A program made the position numbers and the translations under genes. DNA of 64,000 nt, from positions 153,994,559-154,058,558 of the forward strand of contig NC_081556.1 of assembly GCF_963082655.1 (NCBI RefSeq). The letters run 5' to 3'. Shown piece after piece: positions 1 to 10,530 of the stretch; the first letter of the stretch is position 1, and every line of letters begins with the position of its first letter. The stretch is from Stomoxys calcitrans. Lineage: Eukaryota > Arthropoda > Insecta > Diptera > Muscidae. The notes under the pieces are model-generated. The model had not been told where the DNA came from. It saw only the letters and a program-made list of their open reading frames with translations, and ran no database searches.

Positions 1-1
1 C

Positions 2-1510
2 TTAGAAAAAGCAACTACATTTGCAAACCACTTATTTGATGTATTTACCCCAAATACAAATGAAGTTGTACCAGAAAATATTAAAAAAATCCTAGATGAA
101 ACCCACCAACTTGATCTGCCCATTAAAAAATTTTCGAAGGCTGAAGTTATTAAAGTTATCAACACCCTTAAAGCAAATAAAGCACCTGGTTATGATTTGA
201 TTACACCAACTATCTTAAAAGAACTTCCTGCAAATGCTTTAAATTTATTGACCTACATATACAACGCATGCTTGACTCGATGCTTTGTACCCCCGCAATG
301 GAAGGTTGCGCAAATAACAATGATTCAAAAACCTGGCAAACCCACAGACCAAGTAAAGTCTTATCGTCCAATTAGTCTGCTGTCTGTACTTTCCAAAGTT
401 CTTGAAATTCTATTTTTAAAGCGATTAACGCCAATTGTAAATCAAAAAGAACTTATCCCTGACCATCAATTTGGGTTCAGGAAAAATCACGGCACAATAG
501 AACAAATCCATCGTCTGGTTGAAACAATACACAACGCGTTTGAATCCAAAGAATTTTGTACAGCTGCATTCCTGGATATATCGCAAGCATTTGATAAGGT
601 ATGGCACGAGGGCTTACTTTACAAAATAAAAAAGCTGTTACCAATCAATTTTTATCTGTTTATTAAATCGTATATTAACGATCGGCATTTTTATGTTCAA
701 GAAGCCGGTGAAGCAAGTACCATCAAGAATATTCGTGCCGGTGTACCACAAGGTAGTGTACTTGGTCCACTGCTATATCTCTTATTTACAGCTGACCTTC
801 CACGATCACAGAATGCTGTGATCGGGACTTTCGCTGATGATACAGCGGTATTAGCTGTCAGTAAAGATGCACAAAAAGCGAGTAATGCCCTCCAAAAGTA
901 CTTAAACACGTTATCGGTATGGCTACGTGAATGGCGTATAAAAGCCAATGAGTCAAAATCTACCCAAGTTACATATACATTGAAACATGCCACATGTCCC
1001 CCTGTTCAATTGAACCAAATTGAGATCCCACAGAAAGATGAAGCCCTATATCTTGGAATTTATCTAGATAGAAAACTTAAATGGAAGAAACACATCCAAA
1101 CTAAAAGAAAGGCTCTCGATATTCAACTGAGAAAAATGAAATACCTAATTGGATACCGCTCGAAACTCTCTTTGGAAAACAAAATCCTCATATACAAATG
1201 CATATTAAAACCAATCTGGACATATGGCATCCAATTATGGGGGACCGCCTCAAATACCAATATAAAATTACTGCAACAGTTTCAATCTAAAGTACTAAGA
1301 ATAATTACAAATGCCCCAACATACGTTACCAACGAACGCCTACATAAGGATCTAAACATAAAAACAGTAAAGGAAGAGATTTCATCGCAATTAATGTCAT
1401 ATAAATTAAGAATTGACGACCATCCAAACCCCCTAGCGGCCAACTTAATGTCAAATCGGGAAACTTTTACAAGGCTAAAACGAAAAGCACCACAAGATCT
1501 AATCGCATAA
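2..1510 (+). CDS. Jockey-clade ORF2 reverse transcriptase, C-terminal 502 codons
   Basis: The frame is open from base 2, so the coding region is 5'-partial; the first Met at 197 is internal and not a start. Reverse transcriptase motifs appear in order: an RPISLLS block, the QFGFRK block, motif A AFLDISQAFD (near codon 190, catalytic Asp at 192), motif B VPQGSVLGPLL, and motif C FADD (codons 277-280, both Asp present). Downstream come the YLGIYLD region and a TYGIQLWG block typical of jockey-like elements. The protein would copy its own RNA at a nicked chromosomal target. The endonuclease domain should lie upstream, outside the window. No frameshift or nonsense codon is seen in this portion. 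It is a mobile-element gene, not a host gene. Confidence 0.92.
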   Translation, partial: LEKATTFANHLFDVFTPNTNEVVPENIKKILDETHQLDLPIKKFSKAEVIKVINTLKANKAPGYDLITPTILKELPANALNLLTYIYNACLTRCFVPPQWKVAQITMIQKPGKPTDQVKSYRPISLLSVLSKVLEILFLKRLTPIVNQKELIPDHQFGFRKNHGTIEQIHRLVETIHNAFESKEFCTAAFLDISQAFDKVWHEGLLYKIKKLLPINFYLFIKSYINDRHFYVQEAGEASTIKNIRAGVPQGSVLGPLLYLLFTADLPRSQNAVIGTFADDTAVLAVSKDAQKASNALQKYLNTLSVWLREWRIKANESKSTQVTYTLKHATCPPVQLNQIEIPQKDEALYLGIYLDRKLKWKKHIQTKRKALDIQLRKMKYLIGYRSKLSLENKILIYKCILKPIWTYGIQLWGTASNTNIKLLQQFQSKVLRIITNAPTYVTNERLHKDLNIKTVKEEISSQLMSYKLRIDDHPNPLAANLMSNRETFTRLKRKAPQDLIA

Positions 1511-1654
1511 ATAAAATCTTTGTATAAATATTGTTTCTTAAAATGAAATTTATGTATGTATATGTTAAATGGATTGACCACTGGGTTAATACCATCTAAA
1601 AGAAATTTAAAACACCAGAATAATGTTAAATATCAATGTTAGATAGATCGCATT

Positions 1655-1684
1655 AATAAAAATTACAAAAAAAAAAAAAAAAAA
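1655..1684 (+). terminator. LINE polyadenylation signal and A-tail
   Basis: AATAAA at 1655-1660 is followed within 7 bases by an uninterrupted A-run (1667-1684). This fits the genomic copy of a poly(A) tail at the 3' end of the jockey-like element. Confidence 0.8.
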
Positions 1685-1685
1685 T

Positions 1686-1850
1686 GTTCCACGCGCCGAA
1701 CGTAGAATAGCGTTCCAAGCGCCTCAATCTAATGCGCTTATTCTAAAATATCTGACACCAAGTTGCGAGGTGTTTCCCACCACTTGATCTTTCCATCGGG
1801 CTTTTGGTCTTCCCGGTTTGCATGTACCACGGTGTTTGCCTTCAAAAGAA
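1686..1850 (-). pseudogene. LINE relic, C-terminal fragment (same family as 23520-26175)
   Basis: Read on the minus strand this closely matches the DNA at about 25980-26125: the KPGRPKARWKDQVV region through the RDFRMSAEDRGAWNAI-like end. Several substitutions interrupt the frame. It is a decayed 3' fragment of the LINE family whose longer copy sits at 23520-26175; another fragment lies at 33743-33845. Confidence 0.75.
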
Positions 1851-1914
1851 GTGATAATTCCAGGCCCACATAACTCTTAGCGTAAATTTTATCAATACTA
1901 CCTAGCCAGGTGTA

Positions 1915-2228
1915 GAGGCCACCATAGCGCAGAGGTTAGCATGTACGCCCATGACACTGAATGCCTGGGTTCGAATCCTGGCGAGACCATTAGAAAAAAT
2001 TTCAGCGGTGGCTTTCCCCTCCTAATGCTGGCAACATTTGTGAGGCAATATGCCATGTAAAACTTCTCTCCAAAGAGGTGTTGCACTGCGGCACGCCGTT
2101 CGGGCTCGACTATAAAAAGAAGGCCCCTTATCATTGAGCTTAAACTTGAATTGGACTGCACTCATTGATAGGTGAGAAGTTTGCCCTTGTTCCTTAATGG
2201 AATGTTCATGGGTAAAATTTGCATTTTT
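1915..2228 (+). mobile_element. tRNA-headed SINE, near full length
   Basis: The head contains an RNA polymerase III A-box-like TAGCGCAGAGGTTAGCATG (from about 1926) and a B-box GGTTCGAATCC (about 1968). A body common to all copies follows, with a TATAAAAA..GGCCCCTTATCATTGAG block, then the tail CCTTAATGGAATGTTCATGG and TTTGCATTTTT. About 18 copies or pieces are present in the window. The tRNA-like head resembles a tRNA-Asp or tRNA-Met type gene, but the parent is not certain. Confidence 0.85.
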
Positions 2229-2323
2229 AGCTAGCCTGGTGTGCTTCGTTACACCTTTAAGTAGCGGTTCAATTTGAAAATAAGGTCCAAATTTGAAAAT
2301 AATTTATATTCGCGTTTATCTCC

Positions 2324-3270
2324 CAAAACGGATCTAACGATTTGACTTCTTTCGAATCCGTAAGCCGCAATTTTTGTCCGATTTGGCTAAAACTTTGCAG
2401 ATAGTGTTCTGCTATGACTTCCAATAACTGTGCCGAGTTCGGTCTAAATCGGTCTATAACCTAATAGAGCTCCCATATAAACTGATCTCCCGATTTGATA
2501 TCTTCAGCCCTAACTAGCCGCAATTTTGATCCTATTTGGCTGAAATTTTGCACGTAGTGTTCAGTTATGACTTCCAACAACTGTCCTAAGTACAGTCCAA
2601 ATCAGTCTATAAACTGATATAGCTCCCATATAAACCGATCTCTCGATTTGACTTCTTGAGCCCCTGTAAGCCTCAGTTTTCATCCGACTTGGCTGAAATT
2701 TTGCACGTACTGTTCAGTTATGGCTTCCAAACACTATGCTAAGTACGCTCCGAATCGGTCTATAACCTGATATAGCTCCCATATAAACCGATCTCCCGAT
2801 TTGACTTCTTGAGGCCTTACAAGCCGCAATTTTTTCCCATTTGGCTGAAGCTTTGCATGCGGTATTCTGTTACGATTTCTTACAATAAGTACGGTCCAAA
2901 TCAGTCTATAACCTGATATAGCTCCCATGTAAACCGATCTCTCGATTTGCCTTTTTGAGCCCCTGGAGGCCTCAGTTTTCATCTGACTTGGCTGCAATTT
3001 TGCACGTAGTGTTCAGTTATGACTTCCAAACACAGTGCTAAGTACGCTCCGAATCGGTCTATAACCTGATATAGCTCCCGATCTCTCGATTTGCCTTTTT
3101 GAGCCCCTGGAGGCCTCAGTTTTCATCTGACTTGGCTGCAATTTTGCACGTAGTGTTCAGTTATGACTTCCAAACACAGTGCTAAGTACGCTCCGAATCG
3201 GTCTATAACCTGATATAGCTCCCATGTAAACCGATCTCCCGATTTGACTTCTTGAGGCCTTACAAGATTT
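2324..3270. repeat. Tandem array of ~153 bp monomers (DINE-like internal repeat)
   Basis: Six monomers are marked by the box CCGATCTCYCGATTTG starting near 2484, 2637, 2790, 2936, 3080 and 3233, giving spacings of 153, 153, 146, 144 and 153 bp. No terminal structures are seen, so it is either an orphan array or a truncated element. Bases 2936-3223 hold two perfect 144-bp copies in tandem. Short open frames here are by-products of the repeat. Confidence 0.85.
2936..3223. repeat. Perfect 144-bp tandem duplication
   Basis: Bases 2936-3079 and 3080-3223 read the same throughout, while neighbouring monomers differ at many sites. This is a recent unequal exchange or slippage event. Confidence 0.85.
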
Positions 3271-4767
3271 TATGGTGATGAGTTCCCAAGATTCGCCCGG
3301 CTGGACTTTTCATGCTTTTACCTGCTGTAACTAAACATAATGAGCAAAACTTTAGAGCTCCAGTTCGGGGGTCCTGTTGGTGTACCTTGAAAATTGATAA
3401 CTTCTTCCGGGCCATCCATAACCATTTAAAATTTCGTTATGGTAACTCTAACCGTTAAAACATGGAATTTCTCTCTAAATTTTCTTTCTCACCCCACTGT
3501 ATATTGTTTAAGACAAATCTCATAGATCGAATCTCATTTTGCAAACATCTTTTCCATGCAGGGGATTTTGGGTATTTTTGTGAAAAAACATGGGAAAAAA
3601 ATATAAAGCTTCTAAAAATGTTTCCTCATTAATCCATTTCTCTTGGTCAAGCCCATGGTGCAGCAACAACGTTGCCATTAGGCAAAGTTTAGTGCAGCCA
3701 CACTAGAGAATCAATTACGGATTTATTACGCTTCGATGTGGCAGATAACGTTATAAAGTATATTTTCGCCCAGCTTGCCACAGAAAGCTCTCAGGAAAAC
3801 AAAAAAAAAAAAAATATACACGCACCAAAAGTGGCTCAAAATATGTGGCACACGAAATCATGAGGCTGCTGTTGTTGTCGTCGCTAAGGCTTTCTTGTAA
3901 GTTAAAAAAAAAAAAGAAAAATTCCCAACTCCCCAGCCAACTTAGTGATCTTGGGGAGTTTGGCCAAAATAACTGGATTAGTTAACTGATATTCGCATTT
4001 GGCTATCTTTGGGTTTTGTGGTGGGATTTCTACTCGGGCTTTCTTAGCGTTTTGGTTGTATTTATCGGTAGGCTATCTTCATGGCTGGCTGTCTGGTGTT
4101 TGTTGCAGGGTGTGCTATGCCGCCGCCTATCATTTAGTCAGAGGGGGTTTTGGTTTTTAAAGGCGAAGAAGCATGACGAAGTTTAAGATCAAGAGCGCAT
4201 GCGAAACGCGTGAAATCCAAATTCCAACACTTTATCACAACAAAGTAAACACCATAGTCAGCTTGATTGCCGCCGCCTATGCTGTTGTTATTGTAGTAGT
4301 TGTAGTTGTAGTTGTTGTTTTTTTGTTTGTTTTATTTGAACACTCTCAGACTTTTTGGTGTGTGTGTGTAAGGTAATTTCACTTTAGCGATTTAGTTCAA
4401 GCTGCCTCGCTCACTGACTGGGCTGAATCAAGTCCAACGGACAGACAGACATAGGCTGGCTTGCAATATAACAACAAAACAGACAAGGACAAGTGACACC
4501 TAACAAGACAGAGTAATGCAACAGGCATCCTGTGTTCGTACCGAAACGTACCCCAAACCCCATTTGGCAATGGTGGCAAGCAGAAAGCTGAAATGTTTTT
4601 TTTTTCATTTGCTGCAGCCCCATCTTTCGATGTTTTGAAAAGATAACATGTTAACAATACGCTAAAGTTTTGCTAAACCCCCCATGCCCCTCCTTTGGGT
4701 GTTGACGAGTAAGCACTCGGCGGCCATGGCAGGGCTTGTGGCCCATCCAACAACCATCCATCGCAAA

Positions 4768-4796
4768 GGTCTTAACATCAGTTTGATGTTAAGATC
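4768..4796. other. 11-bp stem hairpin
   Basis: TCTTAACATCA (4770-4780) is the exact reverse complement of TGATGTTAAGA (4784-4794), with a GTT loop. A G-T and a G-C pair extend it outward. The stem is too short for a typical microRNA precursor and too isolated to name. Confidence 0.6.
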
Positions 4797-5249
4797 ACCT
4801 TTTGCAAATGTCACTCACCCATGCTCCTTGTCGCCATCCATGCTGCACATGAAAAATGTCATCCGTTGATTTCGTTTGAAATCCTCTTTCCTGCATTGAA
4901 TACACCATCCGGCATAAAGATGGAAATCTTAAGCATTTCTTTTTTTTCTTCCGATAAGACAATGCGAGACGAAGTATGCTGCAAAAGAAGATATTAAAGA
5001 TTAGAATGGAGGAAGATGTGCAGTAGTCCAAGGAACCTGCAACAATTAGTTTGTAGATTTTTTGTAAGCCAGGAGTTTTGAAACAAAATAAAAAAAAATG
5101 TAATGGTTGCCAGCAAAGTTTGACAACGTTATTAGAACGTGACTAGAGAACTCAGGCATTAGTATGGCTTTAAAACTTATTTAGGTCCTGCTACTGCTAT
5201 ACTTATGAGTCTTACATGTTTTTTTTTATTTATATTTTTAAGCTATAAT

Positions 5250-5361
5250 ACATTTCTTCCTACACTTTTTTTTTTCTTTTTAGGTAAGCGCTTAAATACC
5301 GCAAAATAAATTTTCAAATTTTTTTTTCATCTATGGCTATTTGAGCTTGCAGTGGGTAAGT
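5250..5361 (+). promoter_or_regulatory. Candidate recursive splice site (ratchet point) 1
   Basis: A polypyrimidine tract (about 5258-5281) ends in TAG at 5281-5283 and is joined directly to GTAAGC at 5284, so a 3' splice site abuts a 5' splice site with no exon between. A second strong 5' splice site GTAAGT lies at 5356, giving a possible 72-nt cryptic exon 5284-5355. Drosophila ratchet points have this juxtaposed layout, and downstream cryptic exons are known to help define them. There is no transcript evidence here. Confidence 0.55.
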
Positions 5362-5620
5362 AAGAAGCACATTATATTATAAGACAAGGCCCACTGCCGA
5401 CAAGTTCGAAGGATTCGAAATTAAAGTCTTTTGGTCAAAAGAAGTTTACTACGCTGCTAATAGAAATATTTTCGTTAATTTTGCCCTGAAGGTATTATAA
5501 GATTTTAGCCAAAATAGAGCTGTCGTAAAAGAATTCCAGCTCAAATTGGGAAAGAGGCATTCCCATGGTATTTTGATTTTTCTTAAGTGGATGAATTAAA
5601 ATAGTTAAACAAACTATTTT

Positions 5621-6182
5621 TAAACCCACTACCATAGGATAGGGGTACATTCATTTAGTCATTCCGGTTGCAACACATCGAAACATCCATTGCCGTTTCT
5701 GCGAAGTCAACATATTCTTGATCGTCGTAAAATTGTGTGACGATATAAGGATGTACGTATGTCAGTCTGTCCGTCCATCTGTCTGTCCGTCTATGTGTCT
5801 GTCCGTCCATCTGTCTGTCCGTCTATGTGTCTGTCCGTCCATCTGTCTGTCCGTCTATGTGTCTGTCCGTCTATCTGTCCATCCGTCCGTCTTTTGTAGT
5901 CACACTACAGCACTCCACAAGTTCAAATTAGGCACAGATCCGTATATTCTCTACACGCAAGTTTGGGCGGATTCTGTGGCTTGCATAAGTGTTCTTGAAA
6001 ACTGAATCAAAACCGCTGCAGACTAGCTCTGCCTACACTAATAGACCTACACTAATAAAAAGTATTTGTGCAAAATCTTAAGCGCGAAGCTTTGCTTCTT
6101 CGAAAGTAAGCTTGCTTTCGACATACAGATGGGCAGACTAACGGACAGACGGACGAACATGTCTAAGACCAATTCGTAATTC
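5621..6182 (+). mobile_element. DINE-like element, terminal part
   Basis: It opens with a version of the CCACTACCATAGGATAGG end, followed by the conserved ATATTCTTGATCGTCGTAAA core and a GTCY-type minisatellite (5764-5892). The remainder (6035-6180) is a reversed terminal segment with ACGGACAGACGGACG and ends at the start of the next element. Core and GTCY repeats together recall Drosophila mini-me/DINE-1. Confidence 0.7.
5764..5892 (+). repeat. 32-bp GTCY-type minisatellite
   Basis: Three to four units of a 32-bp repeat made of GTCTGTCCGTCCATCT and GTCTGTCCGTCTATGT halves. The Cys/Pro/Ser-rich open frame across it is an artefact of the repeat. Confidence 0.85.
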
Positions 6183-7518
6183 AAAGTAAAAAGGCGTTAA
6201 GTTCGGGTATATATGTAAACCACCTTTCGTCAAAATCCGGTGAAAAATGCATACCTTATGCCCCATAGCAGTTATATCGAAATATGTTCCCATTTGGACC
6301 AAATACTAATAAGTACAAGTCATTGTTCAATTGTGTAATACAAAATATTGATCGTTTTAACAGCCATATCTAAAACAAAACCGATCTGAACCAAAGACGA
6401 CACCGATGTCGAAAAGCCTAACATAAGTCACTGTGTCAAATTTCAGTGAAATCGTATTATAAATGCGCCTTTTATGTGGCCAATACTTTAAATCGAGATA
6501 TCGGTCTATATAGCAGCTATATTCAAATCTGGACCGATCTGGGCCAAATTGAAGAAGAATGTCGAAAGTCCCAACACAACTCATTGTCCCAAATTTCGGC
6601 GACATCGGACAATAAATGCGCTTTTTATGGGCTCAAAACCTTAAATCGAGAGATCGGTCTATATGGCAGCTATATCCAAATCTGAACCGATCTATGTCAT
6701 ATTGCAGATGTATGTCGAGGAGCCTAACGGAACTCACTGTCCCAAATTTCGACGACATCGGACAATAAAGGCGTCTTTTATGGCCCAAAATCTTAAATCG
6801 AGAGATCGGTCCATATGGCAGCTATATCCAAATCTGAACCAATCTGGTTCAAATTGAAGAAGGATGGCGAAAGGCCTAACACAACTTACAGTTCCAAATT
6901 TTGGCAAAATCGAACAATAAATGCGCCTTTTATCGGCGCCAGACCTTAAATCGAGAGATCGGTCTATATGACTGCTATATCCAAATCTAGACCGATCTGT
7001 GCGATATTGCAGAAAGATGTCGAGGGGCTTTACGCAACTCACTGTCCCAAATTTTGGTGACATCGGACAATAAATGCGCCTTTTATGGGCCCAAAATCTT
7101 AAATCGAGAGATCTGTCTATATGGCAGCTATGTCCAAATCTAGACCGATGTAGGCCAAATTGAAGAAGGATGTCAGGTGTCCAAACACAACTTACTGTCT
7201 CAAATCTTAGCAAAATCGGATAATAAATGGTCTTTATGGGCCCAAAGCCCTAAATCGGCGGATGGGTCTATATGGGGGCTATATGAACATGCTTACGGAC
7301 AAAAAAAAAAAAAAGAATCTGTGCAAAGTTTCAGCTCAATATCTCTATTTTTAAAGACTATATCGTGTTTTCAACAGAACAGACGGACTAGATCGTCTTA
7401 GATTTTTACGCTGATCAAGAATATATATACTTTATAGGGTCGGAAATGGATATTTCGATGTGTAGCAAACGGAATGACAAAATGTATATACCCCCATCCT
7501 TCGGTTGTGGGTATAAAA
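6183..7518 (-). mobile_element. DINE-like element, family E, complete
   Basis: The left end reads AAAGTAAAAAGGCGTTAAG followed by TTCGG, the complement of the hairpin end seen at 47392-47428. Monomers of the ATATGGCAGCTATATCCAAA type follow (about 6480-7270). The right end carries the TCAAGAATATATATACTTTA core and TACCCCCATCCTTCGG..GTGGGTATA. The same family occurs in the other orientation at 46053 and 49752. It codes for nothing; frames of up to 159 codons are repeat artefacts. Confidence 0.8.
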
Positions 7519-7544
7519 ATTGTTTGGTCCAATTAAAGAGATGA

Positions 7545-7790
7545 TAAAAGAAAATAAAATTTTTAATCATTTATTTTGTTATTTTTTTTAGATTCGATTA
7601 AAAAAATTGTTGAATCAACAATTTTTTTTGTTGAAAATTTAATTCAGATTCCATTAAAGAAATAATTGATTCAAATAATTTTTTAATTGAAAACAAAAAA
7701 AAAATGATCACCATTGTTATTGAGGATGGTTACAGATTCAATTAAAAAATTAATTGAATCAATTATTTTTTTTTTATGGAAGACATTTTA
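7545..7790. repeat. AT-rich palindromic repeat cluster
   Basis: Three degenerate units start with AGATTC near 7591, 7646 and 7732 (e.g. AGATTCAATTAAAAAATTAA), each carrying internal GATTC/GAATC inverted symmetry and followed by T-runs. Similar sequence seems to continue after the SINE at 8111-8165, so the SINE may have split the cluster. Confidence 0.6.
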
Positions 7791-7811
7791 ATTTCAATTA
7801 TTTTTGATTTT

Positions 7812-8110
7812 GGAGGCCACCGTGACTCATCGGTTGGCATGTTCGCCTTTGACATGGAGCGCTTGGTTTCAAATCGCGGCGCGATCATCAGAACAATTTT
7901 CAGCGGTGGTTATCCCCTTGCAAATGCCGGCTATATTAGTGAGGTATCCTGCCATGTTAAAGATTCTCTACCAATTGTTATCGCTCTTGGATACCGGACT
8001 TGGCATAGAAAAGCAGGCCCCTTATCATTGAGCTTAAACATTAATCGGACTGCACTCATTGATATGAAACAAGTGCTTCCTGTTCCTTAATGGAATGTCC
8101 ATGGGAAATT
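7812..8110 (+). mobile_element. tRNA-headed SINE, diverged copy
   Basis: The head GGAGGCCACCG and the body with CAGCGGTGGTTATCCCCTTG, CCCCTTATCATTGAGCTTAA and CCTTAATGGAATGTCCATGG match the family. Pol III boxes are heavily mutated, so this copy is probably dead. Confidence 0.8.
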
Positions 8111-10530
8111 TAGTATGTAGTAAATTTTTGATTGAAAATTGTTTGCAATTTTTTTCCCTGAATCTTAAGAACTTGATCTCATCATGCAGGATCGTTTTAT
8201 GGTTAAGCAGTCGGAGAACTATCTTTCTGAGTCTTTAATATAGACATCCAGGTACTGCTCCTTTTCCTAGTTTCCATCAATCCGTGTAGCATGACCCATC
8301 CTAACTTAAACAGGACTTTACTTTTTTTTTTATATTTACGAGTATATATCCACCCTTTCAGCCTGATTTATTTATCCTTACATTATATGTCCTTTGTCGT
8401 AGGATTGTTTTTTGAATTGAACATTAGCCATTGTCTCCTCTAGATTCGTCATTGCATATGCATAAAACTGATGTTTGTCATCTCAGGGAACTCAAGTTCA
8501 AGGAACCCTTTTTCCCCCCCCAATGATACCCTTAAGGTAAATCCATATATCGCCTCGTTTACCGGATGTTGTTCTGAAACTCATCAACACATACGAATCA
8601 TTCAATTTAATGGAAACAACACCTATTTCATTAAATCGCCCAACCATAACTCAAGGCATGCCAAGCATCCTTTATTGTTATCGTGGATGGGCTAATTTGC
8701 ATACTCATCTCTTGCACGGGGGAAAAGAAGGAGGTCAAGAAGAGGAGGGGGTAAAGACATTAAGATGGCTGTTGAGAAAATGCCATGGCTGCCATATGGG
8801 AATTGCAGCAACAAAAATCAATGACCAATAAAATGTAAAGTAGTTTTCAGACTTTACATCAATCCAATGCCAATGCGCCGAAGCATGGGGGCCACAGAGT
8901 GGAGGGGAAGGTAAGCGAAAAGAATGAGAAATGTGTTTTTGAAATTTACGATTTCTATGGCAAAGCGGTTCACAGCCAATGACAGCTATAAATGCACAAC
9001 AAATACCAATAGAGAGAGTGAGAGACAGAGAGGAAGAGAGAGACCAGATGAAAAGTCCATTCGAGTTTTCCTAGGGATGTTGAAAAGCTTGGCTGGACCA
9101 AGAGCAATAGAGCAGGGGGAGAGAGAAAAAAAACGTCTGACAAGCATCTTAAAAATGCATTAATTTTTCTTGGAAGCATATTTTTCTTTGCCAACAACAA
9201 TGAGCTATAGGAGAGTACTTAGAGTTTTGCTTTAAGGAGCTGCTGCCACGGACTTGACTTGGGCGCTAGGTAAACGACATCAAATGGAAATTTTTTAATT
9301 GATGTTACATAGCTTATTGGATAGAGGATTGGATGGAGGATTGGAGTACGTAGCAGCCACTCAGCCAGCCAGGCATCTTTCTAGCAATTGCTGGCAAGCG
9401 GCAGTGACAAGAAGAAACTGAGCGTTATGTGTTTGGTATGCTTTGGAGAATATGCAAAAATATAAAACTTGATGCGTGTTGTAGCCAAGTTGAATTATTG
9501 CATGCTAAGTTTTAACAGAAAACTGCAACAACAGCCACCACGAATGTGCTTAGACCAGCAGCGACAATATATATCAGCAGCAGCGTCTTCCCCCCCCCCC
9601 CCCCCCCATCGGCCAAAAATTTAAGACACAAACCCTCTATGGAAAAAAAAAGGTAGATGATGGCTAAAAGACATACAGTCAGATGGATGGACAGACGAAC
9701 GGACGTTTGGTCGAGTGACCAAAACGGATGGACGAGGCCTTCTTTGCAACAAACGCAACGGATTAATTATCGCACGCGTATTCAGTGTCAGCTTTGCATG
9801 CATATCATTCACCGGCCACTATGACTGGGGAACGAACGGAATGTTTGCATCTTTGCATCTGTTTGTGTTTTTTTTGGTTTTGGGGATTTTTGATCACAGC
9901 ATCCCAGGCTTGCAGAGGAGAGAGCAGTCTGCGCTGCACAACAGCCTCCACTTTATATCATTTTGTGGACATGTCCCCTTGCTACGATGTGGTTGTTGTT
10001 GTTGTTTTCGTTTTATTTTGTGTTTGTTGTTATTAAAAAAATCTTAAATATTTTTTTTAGAGTACCGAACGTTGACCCAGTTTAGACATCAATTTTTTAC
10101 ATCTAACGGTATTCTGTCAGGCCAACATATATGACTTGGTTACTTGGTCGTAGTCGGTCTTACCAGCGACAACATTTTAACGACATGAATTATTTATTTA
10201 CCCCCCAAAAAAATTAAAAAAAAAAAACTAAACACAACTAAAACCAATAGACGCTTGATCACTTAAAGCTACGCTACACACATTCAAAACCACGCACGCA
10301 CACACTTGTAGATGTACAGCTTTAGGCAAGGATATTGGTAAGGTAGTGTTAGAATATGGAGAAACAAAAGAAAATAGAGCAGGGAAATACATACAACGGC
10401 TATATCGAATAATGGAACTATGAACACCAATTACGGGTTTTCCCTTAAGCTTTCTCAATGGGGACAGCTTCAAAAGTGGACTTTGGATGAAAAGCTTAAA
10501 GTTAAAAGCACGTGCTACTGTTATACACTT
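8111..10530. other. Unique intron-like sequence
   Basis: No coding signal or transposon is recognised apart from possible AT repeat to 8165. It contains a purine-rich GA stretch near 9012-9045, a run of 18 C at 9590-9607 and TTG-rich runs near 9990-10030. Confidence 0.55.
9590..9607 (+). repeat. Poly(C) run
   Basis: Eighteen consecutive C bases, unusual in this AT-rich setting. The length may be affected by sequencing error. Confidence 0.9.

Larger units (their letters stand above)
1..1684 (+). mobile_element. Jockey-type non-LTR retrotransposon, 5' end outside window
   Basis: This is the 3' part of a LINE. A long reverse-transcriptase frame (2-1510) is followed by a short untranslated tail, an AATAAA signal at 1655-1660 and an A-tract at 1667-1684, the usual end of a polyadenylated jockey-clade element. 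The 5' boundary and target duplication cannot be seen because the element runs off the left edge. The directly adjoining sequence at 1686 is a minus-strand piece of a different LINE, so this element probably inserted beside or into older repeat DNA. The intact frame suggests a young copy. Confidence 0.9.
3271..5620. other. Unique intron-like sequence
   Basis: No transposon signature and no conserved coding frame is visible. It contains A-runs near 3810 and 3906, a TTG/TAG-rich microsatellite near 4282-4325, a perfect 11-bp hairpin at 4770-4794 and the first candidate recursive splice site at 5284. Short frames (e.g. 4397-4657) have no recognisable domain. Confidence 0.6.

Noticed and set aside
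2324..3270. Possible CRISPR-like array of regular repeats
   Set aside because: The monomers are ~150 bp and contiguous with no unique spacers; the setting is a fly genome.
5718..6005. Cys/Pro/Ser-rich 95-codon frame resembling a keratin-associated or metallothionein-like peptide
   Set aside because: Produced by the 32-bp GTCY minisatellite inside a DINE-like element.
6734..7213. 159-codon minus frame with internal repeats
   Set aside because: Stop-free reading of ~150-bp DINE-like monomers. The same applies to frames at 21151-21618, 10858-11587, 43591-44366 and 51384-51677.
8905..8916. AAGGTAAGC as another recursive splice site
   Set aside because: The sequence before it is purine-rich (GTGGAGGGGAA), not a polypyrimidine tract.
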